In this document: positions 1 through 12,432 of the stretch, one piece after another | Numbering within the stretch: the stretch's first letter is position 1 | Layout: the number at the start of each line of letters is the position of its first letter | Assembly: GCA_963573315.1 (NCBI GenBank) | Contig: OY752144.1 | Coordinates: forward strand, 1,978,501 to 2,042,500 | DNA: 64,000 nt | Reading direction: 5' to 3' | DNA from: Entomortierella parvispora | Taxonomy: Eukaryota; Mortierellomycota; Mortierellomycetes; Mortierellales; Mortierellaceae | Made by a program: the position numbers and the translations under genes | Notes under the pieces: generated by a model | What the model saw: only the letters and a program-made list of their open reading frames with translations | What the model was told of the DNA's origin: nothing | The model's database searches: none

Positions 1-1
1 A

Positions 2-3000
2 CCGCCGCTGCGGGAAGACGAAGGGCGTGGCACTGAGGAATCGGTGTCGGGCGAAGGGATCGACAAGAGCCAGCCCGATTTTGGAAACCTCAGGGCGCGC
101 TTCCAGTCGCAGGCATCATTGTCGAACGTGTCCCTTCCAAAACCTGTGAGAAGCGTTGTAGATATGCTGTCAAAAAATGATTTTATCGATCCCGCATGGA
201 TGCATGCTGACTGTGTCTGTATTTATCGATACCCTTAGGACACGCCTCGACCAAAGCCCACCCTCGCTGCCAATAGCCCAAAGCCCGCCTTTCTTGCTAC
301 AACATCATCGCCAGTCCCATCGCCTCCAATCCCTCGAATGTCCCTGGACGCCGCTAGGACTGCGGTGGGAAGTATTGGCAGCTTCAACCGCTTTCCCACG
401 CCGCAGCCCTCAGCACTGACCTCGTCGTCTCCGTCCGTAAGCCGCGCACCATCCAGCTCATTGAGACAACCACCAAAGCCGCCAGCTACAAAACCCAACA
501 TTGCAACAAGGACTCCAACGCCACCAAATACGCCACCAAGAGCAGTATCGCCAGACGAGGAAGAAGAAAAGAATCCTTTTATGGGTAGCGATGAAGATGA
601 GGTCAGCGCCACTAAAGCAGCCGCTCGGACTGCTGCTCCACCCATGCCTTCAAGATCAACATCTAAAATTCACCAAAACCCCGCCTTCCAGCAATTGAAC
701 AACACTTTTGGACGCCCGGGTGCTTCGACGAGTGTTGGCGCTGCCACAGGCGCCGCACTTATCGCTTCCAAAATTGCACCACCACCTCCTCAACGAGCTG
801 CACCTCGACCGGTCTCGCCAGTTTCGGGAGCTCCTCCCAGACTGCCTTCTCGATCCAACAGCGCAATACTCATGGCCGAGGATACTCCAGAGGAGAAGGA
901 AAGGAAGCACCGATTGGACAAAAGGCGAAGAGTCATTCAGGAGCTGTTGGAGACTGAGATCAGTTACTCCAAGGATATGCTTCTTTTGCAAGAGGTATTT
1001 TTGGTATCTTGGTATAGGCCATGGAGAAGATTGGGCATTTATTGACTTTTGTCTTTTGTACTCTCAGGTTTACGTGACTGACATGGAAGCATCCGGTTTA
1101 TTCACCTCTGCTGACGAAAAGATCATCTTCATGAACTTGGCTGATGTTATTACACTGACACTGGACCTTATCGCGCTGCTGACCCCAGCATGTGGAGGCG
1201 TCGAAAAGGAAGATACCTACAACGACGCGGGAACATTTGTGGGAGAGGTGTTTCTCCAGATGGTAACACAGAGGACTGTTAAGCTCCAGATAACACCACG
1301 TATCGATGACTATCTTGTTTAACTCAGGCTCCAACCCTCCGTAGATCTCACGTATCCGACGCATCTACTCTGAGTATTGCAAAAGACAGGAAGCTTCAGC
1401 ACAGCATCTTCAGGAGCTCGACAATCGAAAGGATCTCAAGCCATTTTTTGATGCGTGCACGGAGAAATGCAAGGGCAAAACGACAGGTTGGGACCTGGCC
1501 AGTTTGCTTATCAAGCCTGTGCAGAGAGTTTTGAAATACCCCCTCCTGATCAATGCAAGTGAAACTGGCACAGTGGAAAGTTGGTCAGAATTCAAGAGTT
1601 GGTATTATTTTTTTTTTGCTAATCACGGTCGATATCTACTTGTGTGTGTAAATAGCAAATCCATGCACTCACGCCTTCTAACCACACTGACTATGAAAAC
1701 TTGGTGACGGTACAAAAGGACATGTTACAGGTTGCGGAGGAAATTAACGAGATCAAGAAACGCAAGGATATTGTGGAAAAGATTGTCGGCAGCAAGAAAA
1801 AGAACGATTCTGATGTATGAAGACAGTACCTCATACTTTAGAGATCTACCATCCGCACCCATGCTAACAGATCATCAACTCCTCATATTTCGTTGTATCT
1901 AGATTGTGTATGTTCTCGGAAACCAAAGACGAAAAAGATACTGACCGAGACAGGTTTGCTCTGGATTTTTTTTTTATTTTTATCTAATCCGTCGTATTCT
2001 GTTCACTCCAATGATAGTCATGGATTCAGCAAGAAATTCTCTAGGACAACACAACAACTACGGCAGGCAGTGGGCGGCTCGGATGTCACGGTGGATATTC
2101 TCTTTGAAGCTCTTTTGGAAAAATTCAACTTGCAGCAGCGTCTTGTTCGTGAATTTGCCAAGTATATTCAGACTTGGTTGATGTCCATCAAACGTAAGGC
2201 GTCCGATGATCCACTCTCGGCCACTCAGAGTCGACAGCCACTAAAGATATCTTCTTTGTCCCCTTGTTACTTCTCTAGAATACTTTGACACTCAAGAAGC
2301 ATTTGCATTGACGCTGATGGAAATCTATGGAATGGTACCTCTTCACCGAAACGATGAGAATCAGTCCTTTATTCTGGTTCAAGAGTACCACAAGAGTATT
2401 GCCCAGTTTTCGAAGACGATTGGTCGTGAGCTCGAGAATAGGTTGAAAAAGACGGTGTACAAGAGCATTGAGCGTTATCTCAAGTTGTTTTCAGGCCCTC
2501 TTCAAGTGATGAAGAAGCGAGAGAAAAAGCTTTTGGATTATGACAGTGTGCGCGGCATGAAGGAACGTGGGGATACGGTAAAGAAGAGACTTGCATCTTG
2601 TTCTACTACCTATTGCTTGTGGGTCAGGTACTGACTCTCTTGTTGTTTGCTCCAGGTGGACAAGAACATGCTCGAATCCGCCAATGCCTACACCGCCATC
2701 AATGAACAATTGGTGGACGAGCTTCCAAAGTTCTTGGGATTGACGACACAGTACTTTGACATCATTGTGATGGAGTTCAGCAAAGTCCAGATGTTTTACT
2801 ACGCTCAAGTCAAGGCCAAGGTTAATTCGTTCTATGTCGAGCATTTGGATACAGCAGCCGCCTCAGCATCAACGGATAAAGAGCAAGCGCTGGTGGACTA
2901 TTTGGCCAATATGAATATCACTGAGGAATATATCGAGGCGATGAAACGCCACGATGGACCTATCGAGCGCATGTCTAGGATTTCACTTATTAGAAACGTT

Positions 3001-3770
3001 GTGTCTGATCATGGTGCGTCCTTCAATGTCTGAGTACTTCTACTGGCGCAGCGTCAAATGACTAATCACATCATTCGCACTCCTTAGATGCAGCGTTTGC
3101 GAGTATGCGTGAGACGGCGCAGAGACGTCAACGGAGCAAATCGTTTAGTTTTGGAAGAGCTCGTACTTCTTCCGATGCATCCTCCATCACCGTTCCACGT
3201 CACACCAAATCCTCTTCTCTTGGCGGTTTCCGCTCAAAACCACTGTTGGATGGAGATGATGAGGACTCTTCAAGACGGGGCTCGCCCCTTCTCCAGAGTC
3301 CGATCCAACCGAGGTTCTACCCTGGAGAAGATGAGAATCCTTTCGAGATGCCCGAGTCCATCTTTCATGACAATGGATCAAGCTCCTCGTTGTCTGATGA
3401 GTTTGGTCTCTATGGCGGAAGAGGTCGGAATGTTTTCGGTATGTCCACTGGGGATCGACCCTTGTCGTCTGCTTCCTACGCATCCTCTGGATATGGAGGG
3501 CGCCAGCAGTATTACAATGAGGAAGAGACCCAGACGAGACCACCTGCATTGGATGATGGCATGGACATGGACGAGATTGGTATTGCACAGGCATTGTTTG
3601 AGTGCACGGCTATTTATCCTTACCAGTCTGTGGAGGATCGACAGCTGAGCTTTGAGGCAGGCGAAAGTATCATCGTTTTTGGACTGAATGATGACGGGTG
3701 GTATTTTGGGAAGAAGGTTGGAAAAGACACCACGGGTTGGTTCCCGGCCAGTCACTGTATTCAGATTTAG
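2..3770 (+). CDS. DH-BAR-SH3 Rho guanine nucleotide exchange factor (5' partial)
   Basis: Likely activates a Rho/Cdc42 GTPase at curved membrane or actin sites. The 5' end lies outside the window. Exons: 2-145, 239-994, 1068-1262, 1345-1554, 1656-1814, 1871-1953, 2018-2193, 2279-2577, 2656-3013, 3088-3770. They join in frame to 1020 visible residues. A Pro/Ser-rich N-terminal part (to about residue 275) is followed by a Dbl-homology domain (about 278-480, with KPVQRVLKYPLLIN near its end), a helical BAR-type region (about 510-780), a Ser-rich linker and a C-terminal SH3 domain (about 962-1020, with ALFECTAIYPYQ and GWFPASHC). The order DH-BAR-SH3 resembles DNMBP/Tuba and fungal Gef1-type exchange factors. 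The intron after 1554 uses a GC donor. Family call is strong; the GTPase partner is inferred. Confidence 0.88.
1555..1655 (+). other. GC-AG intron in the RhoGEF gene
   Basis: The DH domain reads continuously only if the intron begins GCAAGT right after the codons for LLIN and ends TAG before QIHALTPSNHTDYEN. The nearby GT (at 1559) would put the next exon in a frame with an early stop. GCAAGT is the usual consensus of the minor GC-AG class. Confidence 0.75.
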
Positions 3771-4651
3771 GAGCAAAATAAACAAAGATACCTTTTTTCT
3801 TTTACACGAGAATCAGGTGGAGAACCAAGCCCGGTCTTTTGGATTGTGCATTGCAGGCACCAATCTATGCAAGTGTTCCTGATCTGTCCCTTGAGAGAAC
3901 ATCATATAAACTCGCAGAATGTTTTTGAAAAGAAGTGGCACAATGGCTGTATTTTCAATCACTGCCGGTTGTAGCGGGTCCAGTGTTCACGATAACTACG
4001 CGTGGAGGATTTTCAGGGTTCGGTTTGGCGACAATTGTACCATCAGGGACATTCGGATCACGGTACAGAGCCTTGGATGAGTCTTTGATGAAATTGGTCA
4101 TTGAGATTGCAAAAAGGCCAGCCTAGTTCATGTTTAAGCGTAGCATTATTTTTTTTCCATTATTTTGCGTGTTTTTGATGAAAGCGTTCAAGATTGATCA
4201 TCAGATTTTGGAACCATCTTACAGTGTTGGATTTTGTGAGGAAGGAGGTTTCTTTGAGTGGGATATGAAGGGTAAAGAACTAAAAAGTGGAAATGGGCAG
4301 CAATCGTTGATCTTTTAAAGAGCAAAAGGCAAATGAATGACGAAGCAAGGCAAAGCAGGGCAAAGCAAGGTTGCACAAGGTCTGCTGACCTTGCGCAAAT
4401 CGGAGCAGAGTCCAGAAGTTCTTCTAAGAACACCTCTGTCCTTTGACATTTATGCACAGATCAAACAAAGTCCTACACTGAGGGACTCTAGAAGAGAAAT
4501 GATTACAACCAACTGTAACAATAACAGGAATGAAGCATGGACTTGCAGGGTTCATTGAGCCCACAAAAAATTGGAGGGGAAGAGCAAGTGGAAAGTCGAA
4601 AAATTCCAGTCGAATTTTTGGGTCAATTCGACCAACTTGTGGATTTTAGTA

Positions 4652-4684
<33 letters not shown>

Positions 4685-4806
4685 GTGTAGAGGTAGGGAC
4701 AGAGGAAAAGGGCTCCTAACTTTTGCTACCATTGTTTCCTGGAGACTGAGTGGTCGCTATCGCGATTACGAGGTAAAATCTGATCTCTTTGGTCTCATGG
4801 GTCTCA
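3771..4806. other. Convergent intergenic region with A27 tract
   Basis: Shared 3' flank of the RhoGEF and CTK3 genes. AATAAA lies at 3777-3782, just after the RhoGEF stop. An uninterrupted run of 27 A lies at 4651-4677. Short open frames here are unconvincing and I see no gene. Confidence 0.6.
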
Positions 4807-7612
4807 CTAGTCTCCTCCATGCCGATAGGACTGACTCGGAGGTTCATCTCTCTCTCGGGGTGCCCTGTCACGGAGATCATGCTCTCTATCGCGCGGTGTC
4901 CTGTCCCGAAGATCGTGCTCCTCTCGAGCATCGCGCTGGTAGTGGGGGCGGTGATGGCTCTGATGATAAGGCGGATTGTAGCGGCCTCGATGAGGAGGCA
5001 GGTCACGATGATCCCGGTAGTGATCTCGATCTCGATCCCGGTCTCGGTCATAGTCCCTATGTGACAACGACGACCGAGAATAGAGACCTCCTCTATCAGA
5101 ATCCCGGTCCCTGTCATAGTCGCGATCTCGGTCTCGATCACGGTCCCGACCTCGATCCCGATCAAGATCTGCTCCATGACCCAAATCTGATCTCCTCTCG
5201 GTTGTCGTGAGTGAGCCGGGGGCTGCGCCAAGACCAGAACTGGCTCCAGCGGTCAAAGTTTCTCTTGCTACATCTCTCTCCTCAAGAGATCTTTCGTGTG
5301 GTTCAAAGTGTTCAGAATGGTGGTAGAACCGGTCTTCGACCCGTCTCGACTGACCCAAGTGGCGATCGTACCGTGATGGCTCCCGCTCGTCTGTTGTCAG
5401 GTAACCTTCGCGTCGAGGAGGGGGAAGTGCATCCAGATGCGACGCTGTGTGTGTCGCGGTAGCAGGGATGGTAGCGGTAGTCGCAGCTGCTGAAGACGAT
5501 GAAGATGATGTAGGGGTCCCTGAAGCCGAAAGCGGGGTCAAGGTTCCAGAGATGGTAGAGGACGAGGCAATGGAGCCTGATGAGGTCTGTCGGTGGTGGT
5601 GGCGGTGGTGCAAGTGTTGGTGGTGACTATGATCGAACGGATGGATACGCTTGCTATTCAGAGAATAGTCATCTCTATCGTGGACAAAGTCCTGTTGGTG
5701 AGATGAGTTTGAGTGATTATGTTGGGGGTAAGCTCGTTTCCTATCATTGATGTAAACGGGGCGATCCCCCGATCCCGGTACCTGCCCCTGTCCTTGTCCT
5801 TGCATTGGATGGGTACTTTGGGAGGTAGATGATGCTTCTGGGACGGCGGGGTCTGTCGGGATTACAGCCTCTACAGATGTCTGCACGTTGGATACAGCAG
5901 GCGGCGACTGGGTCTCTAATACGCTTGGAGACAGACGAGGAGGTTGTGGAGGAAGCGGTGGTGGAGGAGGAGGCCCTGCGCTTTGGGGAGGTGACTCTGT
6001 AGCTCCTATCGCTCCTGCAGCATAGGATTCTGAACCGTTCGCCTTGGCACCATTCAAGGGCGTTTCTTGCTGCAGTGACTGTGGTGGTGGTGGTGGCAAT
6101 GGAACAGCCTCGAATTCGACCTCCCATTGGTAACCAGGAAGATACTTGTCGTTCTCGTCCACCATCTCTTCATAGTCTGCCTCCTCCAAATCTGGAACTT
6201 CATTCCACTGTTGTGAAAACTCTGCTGCTGGATCCTCTTCCGGGGCTCGGATCCAAATGTCCTCTCGTATCCTTTTGTGCTATTTTTTTTTGTCATGAAT
6301 GGCAATGTGATCAGTTTGTATGAAAAAAGAGATGTTGACAGATCACTACCGTTACAGCGTTGCTTTTCTCTTACACGTTCTCTATCTTCATCCATTCTTC
6401 GTAGAATATCGTCTTTTGAAAGTCCCGTCTCGGATGTTGCCGGCGCGTTGGCACTATAAGATATAGCGTTCCGATAAGCTTTTTTTTGAATCTTGCATGC
6501 ATTGATCCACCTGTTGAGTTCAACTTCCTTGACCACTTACCCAAGCTCTCTTGACAAAAGAGGTTTCTCTACCTTTGCAATGGCACTCTCGTGGTATAAT
6601 CTTTTCGTCCGCCATGAATCGAGGACCTATTTCCGGAATGATCAAAGACACTTATTAGGATATATGTTATATGCTTTCCGAAAAAGAGATGCGCGGGCAA
6701 CAAGCCAAAAAATCAAATAATACCTTTTTCGTTCCAGCAACATTGACGTTGCCCTTGGGTCCAACAGGAGCAATACTTTCAATGATTTGAGGCAGGTTCT
6801 TTTGAATCAACTCGATGTACCCAGTAAACCCTGCTTTCTTGCTCTGCTGGCTGATCGAGTCGAGAACATACAAGATGTTCATGCGAGCATTGATGGAAGT
6901 CTATATTATATGTGTGATTTTCGTGATATAACAATTGAAGGAAGAGGGGCAAAGAAGAGAAGCACGCAGGTGGTCAATGTACATGGCTTTTTCTGTGCTC
7001 TTTGAAAACTGGCTCACTTTGAGTAAAGATGGTGTAGGGAGTAGGGAGTGTACTATTGAGAGAGAGGGTCAAAAAAGAAGGAAGGCGGAGCAAAATTGCG
7101 TTGCCTTTCCTTTTCTTTAAACCACTCTCTACTTGCATTCGTATTACGTTTCTGGGTCTTTATTGCCACAAGAACGATTGAGTCGCTTTTGTTTTCTGGT
7201 TTTGTTTAAATCATGGGCAAACTGTTTCGTTCTCCGGCGAGGAAGACTGGACTCAACATGAAGTAGCATTCTTCTTTGAAAGGTCAGTCGTTGAACGCAA
7301 CGCCCTCTTTCAGAGCAATTGAAATAGCAATATTGCTCCAGCTGTGAGGTCCAATATGACATGCCATGCCTTTGATAATTCCGTTGCTTTGTACCAATCC
7401 TTGTTCCTGGTGGTGTGGTGGTGGCGAGTTCAAGCGCGTTTCTGTTCATTCTTGTTTACCTTTTCCAGCTCCTCTGTAATGCAATTGTAGAGATCCTCGT
7501 ACATGTCACGGTTCTTCATGGCGAAATTGCCGACCTTCTGGATAGAGTGCTGAGAGGCATTCAGTCTTGAGAGAAGGCCAGTGAACTCCAGACGAGCCTC
7601 GAACGGGTCCAT
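4807..7612 (-). CDS. CTK3: CTD kinase subunit gamma (CTK3-like, CID domain)
   Basis: Regulatory subunit of the CTDK-I complex that phosphorylates the RNA polymerase II C-terminal domain in the nucleus. Exons on the minus strand: 7612-7460, 6900-6724, 6626-6573, 6527-6375, 6279-4807, giving 669 residues. The start MDPFEARLEF and the following MNILYVLDS and YIELIQKNLPQI segments match the CID-like N-terminus of Ctk3 proteins, which favours the ATG at 7612 over upstream in-frame codons. Residues from about 230 are disordered: Pro/Gln-rich, then Ser/Thr-rich and His-rich, ending in long Arg-Asp and Arg-Glu dipeptide runs typical of RNA-processing factors. This tail is much longer than in yeast Ctk3 (about 300 residues). 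The gene is divergent from UROD across 420 bases. Identity rests on the N-terminal 180 residues. Confidence 0.85.
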
Positions 7613-8032
7613 GTCCAAGAGAGAGAGGGTTGATTGGAAGTGTTGGATTGGATTGGATTGGATTGGATTGGATAGATGAATAAAATAAAAAATAAATAAA
7701 TAAATAGAAAGAGGGCGCAGGGTATCCTTCCTGGTTGCTGTTCCGGTTGTCCTGTCCGAATGCAAGCGAGCGGGAGAGAGAGAGCGAGTAGTGAGTGAGG
7801 TCGGATTGAATAAAGAAGAAGAATGAAGGAAGGACGGGCGGATGGATGAGAGCAGAAAGAGAGAGGAAGAGAAAGAGAAAGCGACAAAGGCAAGACTTCC
7901 ACTTTGGGACGATCCTTTGCGGGCGAGGGTCGGACACCCAACAGACGCACTTCCACATACACATACAAGCGGTTCCTCCTCTTCCCTTTCTTCTCCTTCT
8001 TCTTCTTCCTTATCCCTCTCTCCCTGCACATC
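7613..8032. promoter_or_regulatory. Divergent CTK3/UROD promoter with GGATT repeat
   Basis: The 420 bases separate two start codons reading outward. Five perfect GGATT units lie at 7645-7669, 33 bases upstream of the CTK3 ATG and probably in its leader. The UROD side is a CT-rich tract running up to the ATG at 8033. No clear TATA box was seen. Confidence 0.6.
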
Positions 8033-9865
8033 ATGACCGACCCAAAGCCATTCCCTGCCCTCAAGAACGACCTCATCCTCCGCGCCGCCCGCGGCGAACA
8101 GACTGAGCGCGCCCCCGTCTGGGTCATGCGTCAAGCCGGACGCTACCTGCCCGGTATGGATCGGCTCTCTCTCTTTCTATCCTCCTTTGTCATGTCATGT
8201 ACATGCCATTCTGTGCAAGGCCTATGCTGCAACATGCTATGCCGACAATGGGAAAACCCAGGACAGGCTGGGTGGAATTCGACGCTCGCCAAAGAAGAAG
8301 AGCGGATCCCCTGGGAAAAAGAAAATAATGTAACAGCGGATCGCATCCAGGAACACGGCCCCATTCTGATCGCATGAGGAACCGGACCCGCCTGCAACCA
8401 CCCTTCACCCCTTCCCCCCAGGATGGTGCAGAAGGACTATCTACCCACCTGCGCATCCAATTGATCCTATCTGATCTTTGCCCTGCTTACCTGCTTGCCT
8501 CGTACTGACCATTGAGATGTCTTTTCTGGATGTTTATCTTTTTTTTGTCCGCAGAGTTCCGTGCTGAGCGTGTTGAGAACGACTTTTTCAGAATCTGCCG
8601 CACCCCCGAGTTGGCAACCAAGGTGACTCTGCAGCCCATCGATCGCTACGACGGTCTCTTGGATGCCTCCATCATCTTTTCAGACATCCTGGTCATCCCC
8701 CAGGCTATGGGCATGGAGGTCCAGATGGTGCCTGGCAAGGGTCCTCACTTCCCCGAGCCTTTGGTCCTGCCCGGCGACATGGCCAAGTTGAACGAGAGTG
8801 TGGATGTGAACAAGGAGCTCAAGTATGTCTTTGACGCTATCACCATGACCCGCCATGCCCTTAACGGACGTGTGCCTTTGATCGGATTCGTTGGAGCCCC
8901 CTGGACTCTTATGGTAATGTGAAAGATCATGGACCCTGCTTCGAAAGACTTCGATTTTGTGCTCATGTACCACGCCCACGCTTTTGCATTCTGTTGAAAT
9001 AGGCCTACATGATTGAAGGAGGCGGAAGCAAAACCTTGTCCAAGGCCAAGGAGTGGATCTTCAAGCACCCCAAGGAGAGCCATGCCCTTTTGCAGCGTAT
9101 TACCGATGTCTGCGTGGACTTTTTGGTGGGCCAGGTCCGCGCTGGAGCTCAGGTAAAGGAAGACCCTAGGGCGTTTGTGTTTTTTATTTTATTTTTTTTT
9201 TTTTGCGTAACTGCGAAACTGCGATCGAGTTGCTCGGTTACTTATTTCCCCCTGTATCTCTTTCTCTCTCACTCTACTCTTAATCTTCCTGCGGATGCCA
9301 ATGGGGGTTGTCGCTGGTTCCTCACAATTGCTACCATTGCAACGGCAACTACCAAAAGATGCTTCAAGTTTTCGAGTCTTGGGGAGGTGAACTGGGACCC
9401 CATGACTTTGATCTGTTCTCCCTTCCATACTTGGCCCAGATCGCTAAGCGTGTCAAGGCTGAGCTTGGACATGAGAACGCCGTGCCCATGACTGTGTTTG
9501 CCAAGGGATCGTGGTATGCCCTCGACAAGTTGTCCGAGATTGGTTACGAGACTGTTTCCCTGGACTGGACCCATGACCCCGCCCAGGCCAAGGCTACGAC
9601 CAAGGGCCGTGTTACCCTTCAGGGCAACATGGACCCCAATGTTCTCTTTGGAGGCGATGAGGCTATTGTTTCGACTGTGGAGAGGATGATCCGCGGCTTT
9701 GGCTCGACAGAGAGATACATTGCCAACCTGGGTCACGGTATTCTCCCCACTGTCCCAGTAGAGGCCATGGGTCTCTTCTTGAAGACTGTGCACCGTGTCG
9801 GACTTGAGGTTGCGGCGGAGAAGAAGGAAGCCGAGACGAAGGAGAGTATCCAGATTCTTGGATAA
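8033..9865 (+). CDS. HEM12: Uroporphyrinogen decarboxylase
   Basis: Decarboxylates the four acetate side chains of uroporphyrinogen III to give coproporphyrinogen III in cytosolic heme synthesis. Exons 8033-8153, 8555-8913, 9003-9152, 9359-9865 join in frame to 378 residues, the usual family length. Signature 1 (RQAGRYLP, residues 33-40) and signature 2 (GFVGAPWTL) are present, as is the catalytic aspartate context [12 protein letters not shown]. The 401-base first intron splits the glutamate codon after RYLP. Codon choice is strongly C/G-ending, unlike the neighbours, suggesting high expression. Confidence 0.97.
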
Positions 9866-10086
9866 AGAGGTTGAAGACAAAGCAAAAGATGAAAAAAAGA
9901 GAAATACTTTTAGTACTGTATAGATCGAGCGGTAATTTACCCCATAAAGCATGAAGCATGGGAGAGCAACAAGAATCAAAAAACAAACAAAAAGGTGACT
10001 GCTAATTGTATTGTTGCAAGCACACTTCCTCTTCAGACCCTTTGGAGGCGCAACCATGCGTTCATTGTCCTGACTCCCCCTTCGCG
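9866..10086. other. UROD-RPC3 intergenic spacer
   Basis: A 221-base tandem spacer holding the UROD 3' end and the RPC3 promoter. It is A-rich just after the UROD stop. No separate gene seen. Confidence 0.5.
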
Positions 10087-12351
10087 ATGAGTACCCATGG
10101 TAGGCCATGCTCCCAGTCCTCGAGGAGGAACCCGCACACTGACACAAAGCCGCTTCCTGCTGGTATCTACACTTGGCTGACATTACTCATTCCCCTCTCT
10201 ATTCATCCTCCTTAGAAAACAGACTGTGCCGCCTCATTGTGAGGGAGCACTTTGGTCCCATTGTCGAGGTTCGCCTTTTTTTGTTCCTTCTTCAGCTATT
10301 GCAGTCTGTCAATCGGTCGATCCGTATCGGTATCTCGAAAGAATGGTGATTTCTCACGTTCGTTTCTCTATTTTCGTTCTTTCAAAAATCAACTATAGAA
10401 AGTCGCCAATGTACTTATCAGGAAGGGTCGCATGCCCGTGCCAATGATTGCAAAGTTCACAGAACTGACGATCCGCCAGGTTCGAGAGTCGCTTGTGGTT
10501 CTTATCCAGCAAAACTTGGCCGTTTATGCCGAAACCCAGGAAAAGACCAGGATTGTGACTTATTATGAAGTCAACAGAGTCGAGATCTTGCATCGGGTCG
10601 TGATCCCAAAGGTTCTCTTTTCAACCCAAGAGTGGTTTGAGCGTGAGGGCGGCATGGTCGCACAGGCCATCTTGACTCATGGAAAATTGACGATTACTGA
10701 TTGTATCGCGGATATCCTGAAGACTACTGGAACGGCCGCCGGACGATCCACCACTCAACGTAAGCAACGGGAGAATGGAACCTCGGAGGGAAAACCCAGA
10801 TGCCTCATGACAGCGTTTACTGTTATCGAAAGGATGGCATGGCTGGTCGATTCAGAAAGTTTTTACGGGTCATTAATATCACCATTCCCTTCTCTAACTA
10901 GGCACGATTGCAATCAAGAAGGCGTTCACAAAGATGGTCAAGGAAAAGTGCTTGATTGCTGTCCGACCCTCTGACTCGTTGACAGCGGCGGATCGGGATA
11001 TGGTGGAGGAAAAGAGGGAAACTGACAAGCTGTCCATGCCACCTACCGCAGCACAAAAGGCGGAAATTCGCCGAATCATCGAGTCCAAGCGTGCAGGAGT
11101 TGAGGGAGGAAACCATATTGTGGGACTGGTAAGATATGATCTATCTTTATTTTTTGCTACCTTTGCAGTGGGTCATCGAGGGACATGCTTACTGACCCAT
11201 TGTTCTCTGCCATTTTTGTTTGTTTTCGTATTAGAAACGCACGTTGGATACAGTCGATGATGATGATTGGGAAATGGACAAGCGTCGCAAGTTGACGTCT
11301 TCGGATGTGCAGATTGTAGACGAAGTCGAGGAGGATGTTTATTTCAAGATCAACTTTGAGCGGTACACGATTCGCTGGCGAAACGCTGTAAGTTTCTCCT
11401 TTTTGAGTTTCTTTTGTCCCTGATGGAGGATGGTGTTCGGCAACAGAGTTTTTTTTTTTTTTTTTTGAAGACCGAGTTCATTTATTGATCATGAAATTAT
11501 TTTGTTCTTGTCTTTAGAAAATCGCCGAGATGTTCGAGTCAAGATTGAACTTGACCGCAAAGAAGATTGTGGAGACTATCTTGAAGTTGTCCGAGGACAG
11601 GATGATCAACTGCAAGGAAGAACATTCCTCTGCCGTGAATGTCATGATGTTGTTTAACCGTTTGCCTTCGGACATCAACATGATGGACACGCTCGAGTAT
11701 TCGCGGGAAAACCAAGGCAAATTGGAAGTTGGCGAGTGTCTGGACAAATACATGGATCTCTTGGAAGATGACCGCATGGAGATTGTGCGAAAGTACCAGG
11801 GTCGAAGCGGACAATACATTGTTCTCCTCCAAAAGGCTGCCAAGGTCATGAAGAAGAAGTTGATTCAGGAGGTGGTGACAAGTCGGTTCGGTCTTCCCTA
11901 TGTTCGAATCATGAACATGTTGTTGGAGAAGGGCAAGTTGGAGGAAAAGATGATTTCCAAATTCTCAATGATGCCAGTCAAGGACGTTCGGGAAAAACTG
12001 ACGACCCTGTGTACTTTTGGAGTCTTGAACTTGCAAGAAGTCCCCAAGACCCAGGAGAGGGCACCCTCAAGAACTTTTTACCTTTGGGAGGTTGTCGAGG
12101 ACAGGGCGGCGACGACGATAGTAGATCGATTGTACCAGACCATGGCCAACCTCAGACAGAGACGATTTGTGGAGCGCTCCAAGAGAGCCGTCTTGTTGGC
12201 CAAGACTGAGCGAACGGACGTCAAGGAAAACGCGGCTCTGTTAAACGACGCAGAGACAAGGGAACTGGACACCTTGAACACTGTCCTTGAAAAGCTCGAG
12301 ATTCAGGAGCTTCGCATTGCAGAGATGGTGCTCGTCTTGAGAGACTATTAG
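10087..12351 (+). CDS. RPC82: DNA-directed RNA polymerase III subunit RPC3 (RPC82)
   Basis: Winged-helix subunit of the RPC3-RPC6-RPC7 subcomplex, which helps RNA polymerase III open promoters at tRNA and 5S genes in the nucleus. Exons: 10087-10099, 10216-10268, 10399-10759, 10902-11128, 11235-11387, 11518-12351, giving 546 residues (human RPC3 is 534). The N-terminal RLCRLIVREHFGPIVEKV, the winged-helix segment around LIRKGRMPVP, and the C-terminal helical part fit the family. The first coding exon is only 13 bases (MSTH plus one base); frame continuity into exon 2 and the absence of another suitable ATG support it. The 3' end faces ERI1 with only 81 bases between stops. Confidence 0.92.
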
Positions 12352-12432
12352 GAAGTTGTGACGAGATGACAGATAATCAACATTAAAGAAAAATGAAAAA
12401 TGAAAAATGGGATGCTTTTATTGATGCAAATA
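12352..12432. terminator. Overlapping convergent 3' ends of RPC3 and ERI1
   Basis: Only 81 bases separate the two stop codons, so the mature 3' UTRs probably overlap. The stretch is A-rich, including tandem AAAAATG motifs near 12392-12410. Overlapping 3' ends could yield complementary RNA. Confidence 0.5.

Noticed and set aside
4716-5231. Long open frames antisense to and overlapping CTK3
   Set aside because: They arise from the RD/RE codon composition of the real gene and have no start context or domain.
7613-8134. Upstream extension of CTK3 exon 1 and overlapping minus-strand frames
   Set aside because: The family N-terminus begins at MDPFEARL. The extension overlaps UROD exon 1 and translates a repeat-rich leader.
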